Shown: positions 45,938 through 54,413 of the stretch, in pieces
Layout of the letters: each line of letters starts with the position of its first letter
How positions within the stretch are numbered: the stretch's first letter is position 1
From: DATLGB01 sp038258425
Lineage (GTDB): Bacteria > Actinomycetota > Thermoleophilia > Solirubrobacterales > Solirubrobacteraceae
Assembly: GCA_038258425.1 (NCBI GenBank)
Contig: JBBSPV010000002.1
Coordinates: 62,001 to 126,000 of the forward strand
Reading direction: 5' to 3'
Length of the DNA stretch: 64,000 nt
Program-made: the position numbers and the translations under genes
Notes under the pieces: model-generated
The model's database searches: none
What the model saw: the letters and a program-made list of their open reading frames with translations, nothing else
Told to the model about the DNA's origin: nothing

Positions 45938-48763
45938 GTGGACTTTGCCGCCCCCGACCCCGACCCGACGCTCGTGGAGCGCGCGGGCGAGCTCGCGGTC
46001 CTCGACGACGTGCTCGCGCGTGCCGGCGCCGGCGAGGGACGCCTCGCCGTGCTCGAAGGCCCGCCCGGGATCGGCAAGACCCGTCTGCTGCGAGCCGCGC
46101 GCGAGCGGGCGGCCGCCGCGGGCACGACCGTGCTCGCCGCGGTCGGCAGCGACCTCGAGGCGGACTTCGCGCACGGCGTCGTGCGCCAGCTCTTCGAGCC
46201 CGTCGCCGGCGACGCCGGGCTCTTCGACGGTCCCGCCCGGCTCGCCCGCCCGGCCCTCGGCGTGGGTACGGCGGCCGAGGGCGCGGGCGGGGCCTTCGCC
46301 GCCGCGCACGGGACGTTCTGGCTCTGCGTCAACCTCGCCGCCCGGGCGCCGGTGCTCGTGGCCGTCGACGACCTGCAGTGGGCCGACCCGGCGAGCCAGC
46401 GTTGCCTCGCCTACCTCGCGCGGCGGCTCGAGGGCCTGCGGGTGGCGCTCGTCGTGGCCGTCCGGCCGGTCCTGCCGGGGGAGGGGCGGGCCGCGGTCGA
46501 CGCCCTCGTCGGTGACCCCCGCGCCGAGCTGCTGCGCCCCGCGCCGCTGAGCCCGTCCGCGGTAGCCTTGGTCGTGCGCGCGCGCCTGGGCGCCGCGGCC
46601 GACCCGGCGTTCAGCGCCGCCTGCCACGCCGCCACGGCCGGCAACCCGCTGTGGCTGCGGGAGGTGCTCGCCGACCTGCGCGGCGCCGGCGTCGCACCCG
46701 GCGCCGCCACCGCGCTCGACGTGGACCGGCTGGGGCCGGAGCGCGTGAGCCGCAACGTGCGGGGCCGGATCGAAGCTCTGGGGGCCGACGCGGAGGCGCT
46801 CGCCCGCGCCGTGGCCGTGCTCGGCGACGGCCACGAGGCCGGGACGGCCGGCGCGCTCGCCGGCCTCGGGCCGCCGCGCGCCGTCCAGGCCGCCGTCGCA
46901 CTCACCGCCGCCGACGTGCTGGCCGACGACCCGGCGCTGCGCTTCGCCCATCCCGTCGTCCGCGCGGCGGTCCGCGACGGCGTGCCGGAGGTCGAGCGGG
47001 CAGCGCTGCACGGCGTGGCCGCCCGCCTCCTGGGTGAGCGCGGTGCCCCCGTGGCGCAGATCGCCGGCCACCTCACCCACGCGCCGGCACAGGCCGACCC
47101 CTGGGCGGTCGCGCGGCTGCGCGAGGCGGCCCGGGCCACCGGCGACCAGGGCGCGCCCGCCGCCGCGGCGGCGCTGCTGCGCCGCGCGCTGGTCGAGCCC
47201 CCGGAGCCGCAGGAGCGCCCGGCGCTGTTGCGCGAGCTCGGCGCCGCCGAGCTCGCGGTGGGCGAGCCGGACGGCGTGGAGCACCTGCAGGCGGCGCTGG
47301 CCGGCCTCACAGACACGCGCGAGCACGCCCTCGCGACGCTCGAGCTCTCCGCCGCCCTCTACCAGCGGCTGCGCACGGCGGAGGCCGCCGACGCCCTCCG
47401 GCGCGGGCTCGAGCGCCTCGACGGCCGCGACGCCGAGCTCGAGCTGCTGCTCGAGGCCGAGCTCGCCTTGGCCGCGCGCATGCGCCTCGACGGCTCCGAC
47501 GCCGCGGTGCAGCGGCTGCGTGACCGGGCGGCGAGGCTCACGGGCGCGACGCCGGCCGAGCGCTGGGTGCTCGCCACCGTCGCCGTCCTGGCTCCAGCCG
47601 ACACCGCCGCCCACCACGCCCGGGCGGCCGAGCTGCTCGAGCGCGCGACGGCCACCGGCCTGCCCGTCGAGCCGCCGATCGGCACGGGCATCGTGTCCAA
47701 CCTCCTGCGCGCCGGGCGCCTGGACGCGGCCTGGGAGGCGTGCGAGCGCCGCCTCGCCGACGCCGTCGGGCGCGGCGCGGTCACCACCCAGGCGCTGATG
47801 CTCAGCATGCGCGGCTGGATCGAGCTCGAGCGCGGCGACCTGCCCGCCGCCGAGGCTGACCTCAGGGCGGCGCTCGACGTCGTCCTTGAGCTCGAGGCGC
47901 CCGCCGCGCCCGCGGCCGGGATGCTCGCCCAGGCCGTCGCCGAGCAGGGCCGCGGCGACGACGCCGAGCGGCTGCTCACCGAGCACGGCCTGACGGGCGA
48001 GCTGCCGCCGCACCAGGCCATGAACCCGATCCTCATGGCGCGCGCGCGGGTGCGCCTAGCCCGCAACGAGCCGGACCAAGCGCTCGAGGACCTACTCGAG
48101 ATCGGCCGCCGCTACGCGGCGTGGAACATCCGGCGCGCCGTCCCGCCCTGGCGGTCGCTGGCCGCGATCCTCCTGCGCGACGACGACGCGCCACGCGCCC
48201 GCGAGCTCGCGCACGAGGAGCTCGAGCTCTCGCACCGCTGGGGGGCGCCGGCGGCCATCGGCCTCGCCGAGCGCGGCGTCGGGCTCGTCGAGGGAGACGC
48301 CTCGCGGCTCGAGGCGGCGGTGGCCGCGCTGGAGACCACGCCCGCGCGGCTCGAGCTGGCGCGCGCGCTCGTCGACCTCGGCGCGCTTCGGCGGCGCACC
48401 CGCCGCCGGGCAGCGGCCCGTGACCCGCTGCGCCGGGGGCTCGACCTCGCCCATCGCAGCGGCGCCGTCCTGCTCGCCGAGCGGGCCCGCGCGGAGCTGC
48501 TGGCCACTGGCGCGCGGCCGCGGCGGGCGGCGCTCTCCGGCGTCGAGGCGCTGACCGCGAGCGAGCGGCGCGTCGCGCAGCTCGCCGCCCGCGGGCTGAC
48601 CAATCGCGGCATCGCCCAGGAGCTGTTCGTCACCCCGGCGACCGTCGAGACCCACCTGCGGGCGGCGTTCATGAAGCTCGACGTCGCTCGCCGCGGCGAG
48701 CTGGCCGCGGCCCTGGCGCCCGAGCGCGAAGTTCCGGGTGCTCCCCTGATGCGAAGCGGGTGA
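45938..48763 (+). CDS. LuxR-family ATP-binding regulator (LAL type)
   Basis: A 941-residue regulator. The N-terminal AAA/NACHT-like ATPase has 'LVERAGELAVLDDVLARAGAGEGRLAVLEGPPGIGKTRLLRAAR' (Walker A GPPGIGKT near residue 46) and Walker B 'PVLVAVDDLQWADPAS'. A long TPR-like helical middle follows. The C-terminal LuxR HTH is 'LTASERRVAQLAARGLTNRGIAQELFVTPATVETHLRAAFMKLDVARR'. LAL proteins switch on specific operons when an inducer binds. Flanking SnoaL-like genes on both sides are its likely targets. Starts at GTG 45938. Confidence 0.88.
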   Translation: MDFAAPDPDPTLVERAGELAVLDDVLARAGAGEGRLAVLEGPPGIGKTRLLRAARERAAAAGTTVLAAVGSDLEADFAHGVVRQLFEPVAGDAGLFDGPARLARPALGVGTAAEGAGGAFAAAHGTFWLCVNLAARAPVLVAVDDLQWADPASQRCLAYLARRLEGLRVALVVAVRPVLPGEGRAAVDALVGDPRAELLRPAPLSPSAVALVVRARLGAAADPAFSAACHAATAGNPLWLREVLADLRGAGVAPGAATALDVDRLGPERVSRNVRGRIEALGADAEALARAVAVLGDGHEAGTAGALAGLGPPRAVQAAVALTAADVLADDPALRFAHPVVRAAVRDGVPEVERAALHGVAARLLGERGAPVAQIAGHLTHAPAQADPWAVARLREAARATGDQGAPAAAAALLRRALVEPPEPQERPALLRELGAAELAVGEPDGVEHLQAALAGLTDTREHALATLELSAALYQRLRTAEAADALRRGLERLDGRDAELELLLEAELALAARMRLDGSDAAVQRLRDRAARLTGATPAERWVLATVAVLAPADTAAHHARAAELLERATATGLPVEPPIGTGIVSNLLRAGRLDAAWEACERRLADAVGRGAVTTQALMLSMRGWIELERGDLPAAEADLRAALDVVLELEAPAAPAAGMLAQAVAEQGRGDDAERLLTEHGLTGELPPHQAMNPILMARARVRLARNEPDQALEDLLEIGRRYAAWNIRRAVPPWRSLAAILLRDDDAPRARELAHEELELSHRWGAPAAIGLAERGVGLVEGDASRLEAAVAALETTPARLELARALVDLGALRRRTRRRAAARDPLRRGLDLAHRSGAVLLAERARAELLATGARPRRAALSGVEALTASERRVAQLAARGLTNRGIAQELFVTPATVETHLRAAFMKLDVARRGELAAALAPEREVPGAPLMRSG

Positions 48764-48783
48764 GGGCGCGGCAGCCTGGCCGC

Positions 48784-49320
48784 ATGACCACCCTCACCCC
48801 TGACACCCACCGGCTCACCGAGGCCGAGGCGATGTGCGTGCGCAGTATGCAGATCATGGTCGACGGCACGCTCGCCGACTTCGCCGCCGTCATCCATCCG
48901 GCAGCCAACAACCGGGAGGCCAAGGACGAGCCGCCCGCCAGCCGCGGGCGCGGTCCGAAGGCGTTCCACGCGACGGCGCTGTGGCTTCGGAGCGCCTTCG
49001 CCGAGCTCGCCTTCGAGGTCCACGACGTCGTCTCGGCCGGCGATCTCGTCGCCATCCACAACACGATGTCGGGCCGCCACGTCGGCCCGTTCGTCGACTA
49101 CGGCGAGGACGCCCGCCCGGCAAGGGCCTCCGCGCCGACCGGCAAGACGTTCGCGACGACCCAGACCCACTGGTTCCGGCTCACCGACGGGCTCGTGATC
49201 GAGCACTGGGCAAATCGCGACGACCTCGGCACCGCCCTGCAGCTGGGCTGGGTCCCGCCGACGCCGCGCTTCCTGCTGCGCTCGGCGTTCGCGCTGCGCC
49301 GGGCGCGACGCGCCGCGTGA
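48784..49320 (+). CDS. SnoaL-like ester cyclase
   Basis: A 178-residue NTF2-fold protein: 'DFAAVIHPAANNREAKDEPPASRGRGPKAFHATALWLRSAFAELAFEVHDVVSAGDLVAIHNTMSGRHVGPF' region and 'DGLVIEHWANRDDLGTALQLGW'. It shares with the protein at 45454-45852 the motifs 'GDLVA.H.TMSGRHVG' and 'EHWA.RDD'. It starts 20 bp after the LAL gene stop on the same strand, so it is probably in the regulator's operon. A large hairpin follows its stop. Confidence 0.82.
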   Translation: MTTLTPDTHRLTEAEAMCVRSMQIMVDGTLADFAAVIHPAANNREAKDEPPASRGRGPKAFHATALWLRSAFAELAFEVHDVVSAGDLVAIHNTMSGRHVGPFVDYGEDARPARASAPTGKTFATTQTHWFRLTDGLVIEHWANRDDLGTALQLGWVPPTPRFLLRSAFALRRARRAA

Positions 49321-49328
49321 CGGGGTGT

Positions 49329-49371
49329 GTGACCGCACTTCCGGGTCGTAGGGATCCGAAAGTGCGCTCAC
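49329..49371 (+). terminator. Large imperfect hairpin (GTGACCGCACTT type)
   Basis: The 19-base arm beginning GTGACCGCACTTCCGG (from 49329) and the arm ending GTGCGCTCAC (to 49371) pair with three mismatches around a 5-nt loop, 9 nt after the SnoaL-like stop. It serves as a terminator candidate and shares its arm sequence with the hairpin at 38600-38642, so it may be a dispersed palindromic repeat. The rest of 49321-49557 holds the Clp promoter and no gene. Confidence 0.55.
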
Positions 49372-49484
49372 CCCTCGGGGGTCCCCCGCCACGACTCGCC
49401 CACGACCCCTCCGCCCGCGAAACGCCCCCGACGACCCGACCCGACCGTGACTTGTCGCCGCGCCTAACGCCCGCTTAAGAGTCG

Positions 49485-49513
49485 TTGCGGACGCAAACAT
49501 AGGCCGCTATCCT
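49485..49513 (+). promoter_or_regulatory. Sigma-A type promoter candidate for Clp ATPase
   Basis: TTGCGG (49485-49490) and TATCCT (49508-49513) are separated by exactly 17 bp, 44 bp before the ATG of the Clp gene. The match to the housekeeping consensus is partial. Confidence 0.4.
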
Positions 49514-49557
49514 GAGTCGCCCAGACTGAGATCGTTCCCCCAAAGCGAAAGCGACTC

Positions 49558-51753
49558 ATGCCCCAGCCCAGCACCGCCATCTGCGCCGTCTGCGGTCGCC
49601 GTCCCGGCGCCGTGGGCGTCGTCTTCTCCACGCCCGCCGGCGAGCAGCAGCCCGGCGTGCTGTGCGAGGTCTGCGCCCAGCGCCTCGCCGCTTCCCCCGC
49701 GGCGAACGGCGCCGTGCCCGTCGGCGGGCCCGCCGGCCGGCCCGGCTTCGGCCAGGCCCAGACGGCCGTCCGCGAGGCGCCGCAGTCGGCCACGCCCGGA
49801 CTCGACGAATTCGGCCGCGACCTCACCCACGACGCCCGCGAGGGCCGCATCGACCCGGTCATCGGCCGAGCCGACGAGATCGAGCAGACCGTCGAGATCC
49901 TCTCCCGGCGGCGCAAGAACAACGCCGTGCTGATCGGCGAGCCGGGCGTCGGCAAGACCGCCGTCGTGGAGGGCCTCGCTCTGCGCCTGGCCTCCGACGA
50001 CGTGCCCGAGGCCCTGACGGGCTCGCGCGTCGTCGCCCTCGAGATGTCCGGCCTGCTGGCCGGCGCGCAGTACCGCGGGCAGTTCGAGCAGCGCCTGAAG
50101 GGCGTGCTCGAGGAGGCCGCCGAGCCGGCCAACCGCGTGCTGCTGTTCGTCGACGAGCTCCACACGGTCCTCGGCGCCGGCGGCGCGGAGGGCGCGATGG
50201 ACGCCGCCAACATCCTCAAGCCGCTGCTGGCCCGCGGCGAGCTGCGCCTGATCGGCGCCACGACGCTCGCGGAGTACCGCAAGGTCGAGCGTGACGGCGC
50301 GCTGGCCCGGCGCGTCTCCGCCGTGCTGGTCGAGGAGCCCTCCGTCGAGGAGACGGTGGCGATCCTCGCCGGCCTGCGCGCGAGCTACGAGGCCCACCAC
50401 GGGGTCTCCATCACCGACGAGGCGCTGGCCGCCGCGGCGCGCCTGAGCGACCGCTACGTCACGGAGTACCGCCTGCCGGACAAGGCCATCGACCTTATCG
50501 ACCAGGCCGCGGCCCGGCTGCGGCTGCAGGCCGGCGCCACCGGCGTCGACGAGGCCGACGCGCTGCGGCGCGAGCTCGAGCAGGTGCGCACGCACAAGCA
50601 GGCCGCGGTCGACGCCGAGGCCTACGAGCAGGCGGGCGAGCTCAAGCTGCGCGCGGACGCGCTCGAGGCCCGGCTGGCCGAGCTCGGCGCCGCGCAGCCC
50701 TCGGGCGCCGACCCGACGCCGGCCGCCGAGCCCGTAGTGGGCGAGGCGGAGGTCGCCGCGGTCGTGGCGGCCCGCACCGGCGTCCCGGTCGGGGAGCTCG
50801 TCGAGGCCGAGCTCGAGCGCCTGCAGGAGCTCGAGGCCGACCTGCACGAGCGGGTCGTCGGCCAACAGACCGCGGTCGGCGTCGTCGCCGACACGATCCG
50901 GCGCGCCCGGGTCGGCCTCTCCGAGGGCGACCGCCCGCTGGGCACCTTCCTGGTCCTCGGGCCGACGGGCGTCGGCAAGACGGAGCTCGTCAAGGCGCTC
51001 GCCGAGCGGCTGTTCGCCACGGAGAAGTCCCTCGTGCGCATCGACATGTCCGAGTTCCGCGAGCCCCACACGGTCGCGCGGCTGATCGGCTCGCCCCCCG
51101 GCTACGTCGGGTACGGCGACGGCGGCCAGCTGACCGAGCCGGTGCGGCGGCGCCCGTACTCGGTGATCCTCCTCGACGAGGTCGAGAAGGCCCACCCCGA
51201 GGTCTGGAACGTCCTGCTGCAGGTCATGGACGACGGCCGGCTGACCGACGGCGAGGGCCGCACGGTCGACTTCACCAACGCGGTGGTCGTCATGACGTCC
51301 AACCTCGGCGCCGGCCAGGCCAAGCGCGGGATCGGCTTCACCGCCGGCGACGCCTCGGCCACGGGCGACGGCGGGCGGATGCTCGCCGCGGCCAGGCAGG
51401 CGTTCCTGCCCGAGTTCCTCAACCGCATCGACGAGATCGTGACCTTCGACGCCCTGGCGCCGGAGCACATCGACGCGATCGCCGCGAAGCTCTGCGCCGA
51501 GGTCGCCGGGCGGCTGCGCGAGGAGCGCGGCATCGAGCTCACGGTGGCCGACGAGCTGGTCGCCCGCCTGGCGCGCGAGGGCTTCGACGCCGAGCTCGGC
51601 GCCCGGCCGCTGAAGCGCCACCTGCGCCGGACGCTCGAGAAGGAGCTCACCCGAGCGCTGCTGGCCGGCGAGCTCGCCGACGGCGCCCAGGTCACGGCCC
51701 GCGACGACGGGGGCGCGGTCGTCCTCGAGGTCGCGGCGCCCGCCGGCGTCTAG
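49558..51753 (+). CDS. Zinc-ribbon Clp ATPase (ClpE/ClpC-like)
   Basis: A 731-residue Hsp100 chaperone. Residues 9-41 hold a CAVC...CEVC zinc ribbon in place of the Clp N-domain, as in ClpE. The first AAA+ module starts 'LDEFGRDLTHDAREGRIDPVIGR' with Walker A GEPGVGKT and Walker B LLFVDELH. A short UVR-type middle region lies near 350. The second module has GPTGVGKT and 'VILLDEVEKAHPEVWN', with 'GYVGYGDGGQLTEPVRRRP' as pore loop. It unfolds proteins, probably for ClpP; no clpP gene is near. The C-terminus overlaps the convergent SRPBCC gene by 4 bp. Confidence 0.88.
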   Translation: MPQPSTAICAVCGRRPGAVGVVFSTPAGEQQPGVLCEVCAQRLAASPAANGAVPVGGPAGRPGFGQAQTAVREAPQSATPGLDEFGRDLTHDAREGRIDPVIGRADEIEQTVEILSRRRKNNAVLIGEPGVGKTAVVEGLALRLASDDVPEALTGSRVVALEMSGLLAGAQYRGQFEQRLKGVLEEAAEPANRVLLFVDELHTVLGAGGAEGAMDAANILKPLLARGELRLIGATTLAEYRKVERDGALARRVSAVLVEEPSVEETVAILAGLRASYEAHHGVSITDEALAAAARLSDRYVTEYRLPDKAIDLIDQAAARLRLQAGATGVDEADALRRELEQVRTHKQAAVDAEAYEQAGELKLRADALEARLAELGAAQPSGADPTPAAEPVVGEAEVAAVVAARTGVPVGELVEAELERLQELEADLHERVVGQQTAVGVVADTIRRARVGLSEGDRPLGTFLVLGPTGVGKTELVKALAERLFATEKSLVRIDMSEFREPHTVARLIGSPPGYVGYGDGGQLTEPVRRRPYSVILLDEVEKAHPEVWNVLLQVMDDGRLTDGEGRTVDFTNAVVVMTSNLGAGQAKRGIGFTAGDASATGDGGRMLAAARQAFLPEFLNRIDEIVTFDALAPEHIDAIAAKLCAEVAGRLREERGIELTVADELVARLAREGFDAELGARPLKRHLRRTLEKELTRALLAGELADGAQVTARDDGGAVVLEVAAPAGV

Positions 51754-52184
51754 GCGAGCCGCTCCCGCAGGCCCTCCCGCGCGCCCTTCCCGGCGCGCTG
51801 GAGGGCCAGTCCGAGCAGAGGGTCGGCCGCCTTGAGCGCGCCGACCCCCGACAGCTCGGCGGTGTAGACGACCTTCGAGCCGGCGCCCTGCCAGGACTCG
51901 ACGGTGATCGTGTCGATCGAGCGCAGGCGGGCGTTGCCGCCCTCCAGGACGACGCGGCGGGGCGCGTCGAGCTCGCGCACCGCGTACTCGAGCTCGAACT
52001 CGAGGCTGCCGACGGGGTTGAACACGAGCCGGAAGCGGGTCCCGACCTCCACGTCCTCCTGTGTCAGGCGCTCCGCCCGGTCGCAGTTGGGATCCCACTC
52101 GGCCACGTGCTCGAAGGCGGCCAGGTAGGCGAACGCGTCCTCGACGGAGCGCGGGCTGACGACCTCGCCGGTGTAGGAGGGCAC
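51750..52184 (-). CDS. SRPBCC (START-like) family protein
   Basis: A 144-residue protein with the polyketide-cyclase/START-like layout: 'YTGEVVSPRSVEDAFAYLAAFEHVAEWDPNCDRAERL' at the N-terminus, central strands 'EFELEYAVRELDAPRRVVLEGGN' and a long C-terminal helix 'LALQRAGKGAREGLRERLA'. It binds a hydrophobic ligand by fold; none is known. It lies 7 bp downstream of the PEBP gene on the same strand. Confidence 0.78.
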   Translation of the reverse strand: MPSYTGEVVSPRSVEDAFAYLAAFEHVAEWDPNCDRAERLTQEDVEVGTRFRLVFNPVGSLEFELEYAVRELDAPRRVVLEGGNARLRSIDTITVESWQGAGSKVVYTAELSGVGALKAADPLLGLALQRAGKGAREGLRERLA

Positions 52185-52191
52185 GCTCGGC

Positions 52192-52707
52192 CTACCGCTG
52201 GTAGGTCGGGCGCAGCACGCCGCGCGCGAGGGTGTGGAAGGCGAGGCTGAAGCCGACGTAGGTCGGCGTCGCCGTCTCGTCGAGCTCGAGCGGCGCGTTG
52301 AGCGCGTGGACGGCGGTGACGTAGCGGTGCACGTGGTCGCCCTCGGGCGGCGCTGCGCCGCTGTAGCCCTGGCCGCCCGTGTCGTTGCGGGTCTCGAACG
52401 CGCCGCCGGGCAGCTCGCCGCTCGCGCCGCGCGGCAGCTCGGTGACGTCGGCCGCGAGGTTGACGACCACCCAGTGCCAGAAGCCCGAGTGCGTCGGGGC
52501 GTCCGGGTCGAACATCGTCACCGCGAAGGCCCGGGTCTCCTCCGGGAAGCCGGACCACCGCAGCTGCGGCGACCGGTCGGCGCCGTCGGCGGTGAAGTCG
52601 GCCGCCAGCGGCTGGCCGTCGGCGATGTCGTCACTCTCGAGCGTGAAGGACGGCTTCTGCGGCAGCAGGTCGTACGGGTCGGGCGCGATGGGGCGTTCCA
52701 GTGACAT
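52192..52707 (-). CDS. YbhB/YbcL (PEBP, Raf kinase inhibitor-like) protein
   Basis: A 171-residue phosphatidylethanolamine-binding-like protein. '[48 protein letters not shown]' is the family core with the DPDAP and HW motifs, and '[23 protein letters not shown]' the second ligand-site motif. Bacterial members are cytosolic or periplasmic and of unclear role. No signal peptide here. It heads a short leftward pair with the SRPBCC gene. Confidence 0.87.
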   Translation of the reverse strand: MSLERPIAPDPYDLLPQKPSFTLESDDIADGQPLAADFTADGADRSPQLRWSGFPEETRAFAVTMFDPDAPTHSGFWHWVVVNLAADVTELPRGASGELPGGAFETRNDTGGQGYSGAAPPEGDHVHRYVTAVHALNAPLELDETATPTYVGFSLAFHTLARGVLRPTYQR

Positions 52708-52739
52708 GGGCCAAGCCCTACCCGGGGTAGCGCCCCGGT

Positions 52740-53762
52740 ATGGAGCACCGCATCCTCGGGCGCACCGGCGTCCACGTCAGCCCCCTCTGCCTCGGCGCCA
52801 TGATGTTCGGCGGCTGGGCCAACGCCGACCACGACGACGGCGTGCGCATCATCCACGCCGCGCTCGACGCCGGCGTCAACTTCATCGACACCGCCGACGT
52901 CTACTCCCAGGGCGAGTCGGAGGTGATCGTCGGCAAGGCGCTCGCGGGCGGCAGGCGCGACGACGTCGTGCTGGCCACGAAGTTCCACGGGGCGATGGGG
53001 GACGAGCCCAACCACAAGGGCAACTCGCGCCGCTGGATCGTGCGCGAGGTCGAGGCGTCGCTCGAGCGCCTGCAGACCGACCACATCGACCTCTACCAGG
53101 TGCACCGGCCCGAGCCGGAGACCGACGTGGAGGAGACCCTGTCGGCCCTGACGGACCTCGTCCGCGCCGGCAAGGTCCGCTACCTCGGGTCCTCGACCTT
53201 CCCGCCGTCGCAGGTCGTCGAGGCACAGTGGACGGCGCGCGAGCGCGGGCTGGAGCGCTTCGTCTGCGAGCAGCCGCCGTACTCGCTGCTCGTGCGCGGC
53301 ATCGAGGAGGACCTGCTGCCGACCACCCGGCGCCACGGCATGGGCGTCATCCCGTGGAGCCCGCTGGCAGGTGGCTGGCTGTCGGGCAAGTGGCGCAAGG
53401 GGGCAGACCAGCCCGAGTCCTCGCGCGCGCGGTTGCTGCCCGACCGCTACGACCTGTCCCGGCCGGAGAACCAGCGCAAGCTCGACGCCGCCGACGCGCT
53501 CGGCGCCCTCGCCGACGACAGCGGCCTGTCGCTCATCCATCTCGCGCTGGCCTTCGTCATCCGCCACCCCACGGTGACCTCGGCGATCATCGGCCCGCGC
53601 ACGATGGAGCAGCTCGAGTCCCAGCTCGGCGCGGCCGACGTCGAGCTCTCGGCCGACGTGCTCGACCGGATCGACGCGATCGTCCCGCCCGGCGTCGACG
53701 TCAATCCCGCCGACCACGGCTGGCAGAACCCGGACCTCGAGCCCGAGCGCCGCCGTCGCTAG
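52740..53762 (+). CDS. Aldo/keto reductase
   Basis: A 340-residue (alpha/beta)8 oxidoreductase: '[23 protein letters not shown]' at the N-terminus, the catalytic Asp-Tyr region '[21 protein letters not shown]', the Lys in 'VLATKFHG', the His in '[19 protein letters not shown]' and the NADPH-binding C-terminus '[17 protein letters not shown]'. The tetrad Asp, Tyr, Lys, His is complete. It belongs to the YajO/voltage-channel beta-like group. Divergent from the PEBP gene, 32 bp apart. Confidence 0.88.
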   Translation: MEHRILGRTGVHVSPLCLGAMMFGGWANADHDDGVRIIHAALDAGVNFIDTADVYSQGESEVIVGKALAGGRRDDVVLATKFHGAMGDEPNHKGNSRRWIVREVEASLERLQTDHIDLYQVHRPEPETDVEETLSALTDLVRAGKVRYLGSSTFPPSQVVEAQWTARERGLERFVCEQPPYSLLVRGIEEDLLPTTRRHGMGVIPWSPLAGGWLSGKWRKGADQPESSRARLLPDRYDLSRPENQRKLDAADALGALADDSGLSLIHLALAFVIRHPTVTSAIIGPRTMEQLESQLGAADVELSADVLDRIDAIVPPGVDVNPADHGWQNPDLEPERRRR

Positions 53763-53776
53763 CGTCGGCGGCCACC

Positions 53777-54328
53777 GTGCCGCCTCGCTCCGCCCGCCTC
53801 GTCACCCTCGCCTGCGGCCTGCTGCTCGCGGGCTGCGGCGGGTCCGGCCCGCCGCCCAGGGCGCTGCCCGGCGTCCAGCTGCGCATCGACGCGCCGGCGG
53901 AGGCGGGTACGACGGACACGGACACCGTCGAGGTGCGCGGCACGGTCTCGCCCGCCGGTGCGACGGTGCTCGTCGAGGGTGACGAGGCCGAGGTCCACGG
54001 CGGGACGTTCTCGCACACGGTGGCGGTCGGGCCCGGGCCCAACGTCGTCGACGTCGTCGCGGGCGCGCCGCGGCGGCCGGCGGCCATGACCGCCCTGCGC
54101 GTCGTCCGCGAGGTGCCCGTGGAGGTGCCCGACGTCGCCGGCCAGGCCCCCGACGACGCCCGGCGCACGCTCGAGCGGGCCGGCCTGGCGGTCAAGCTCA
54201 CCCGCGGCGGCGGCCTGTTCGACGAGATCATCCCGGGAGAGGTCGGGGCCTGCGGGACGACGCCGGGCGCCGGGGAGCGGGTCAGGGCCGGCTCCCAGGT
54301 GGTGGTGGAGGTCCGCAAGAGCTGCTGA
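53777..54328 (+). CDS. Lipoprotein with Ig-like and PASTA domains
   Basis: A 183-residue exported lipoprotein starting at GTG 53777. The signal peptide ends in a lipobox 'LLLAGC' (Cys near residue 20). The middle is a bacterial Ig-like/glucodextranase-B fold ('VQLRIDAPAEAGTTDTDTVEVRGTVSPAGATVLVEGDEAEV'), and the end is one PASTA domain ('VEVPDVAGQAPDDARRTLERAGLAVKL...TTPGAGERVRAGSQVVVEVRKS'). PASTA domains bind muropeptides, so a wall-associated role is likely. Confidence 0.78.
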   Translation: MPPRSARLVTLACGLLLAGCGGSGPPPRALPGVQLRIDAPAEAGTTDTDTVEVRGTVSPAGATVLVEGDEAEVHGGTFSHTVAVGPGPNVVDVVAGAPRRPAAMTALRVVREVPVEVPDVAGQAPDDARRTLERAGLAVKLTRGGGLFDEIIPGEVGACGTTPGAGERVRAGSQVVVEVRKSC

Positions 54329-54358
54329 GGGCCGTAGGTGAAGTCGGCGAGTCCGTTT

Positions 54359-54369
54359 CCGTGTTACGG
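54359..54369. promoter_or_regulatory. Operator candidate upstream of MFS gene
   Basis: CCGTGTTACGG (54359-54369) is an inverted repeat of 4-bp arms, flanked by two copies of AGTCCGTTT (54350-54358 and 54384-54392), 45 bp upstream of the exporter start. It is a possible site for the TetR protein encoded next to the exporter. Confidence 0.35.
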
Positions 54370-54413
54370 TTGTGAGAGTCGTCAGTCCGTTTGCTCCCCT
54401 GGAGGACCTCCCC

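Noticed and set aside
49512..49530. HspR/HAIR operator upstream of the Clp gene
   Set aside because: CTGAGT-N7-ACTGAG looks similar to CTTGAGT-N7-ACTCAAG but is not an inverted repeat; too many mismatches.
49321..49557. Small gene between the SnoaL-like and Clp genes
   Set aside because: Frames there are short and lack coding character; the segment is explained by a hairpin and a promoter.
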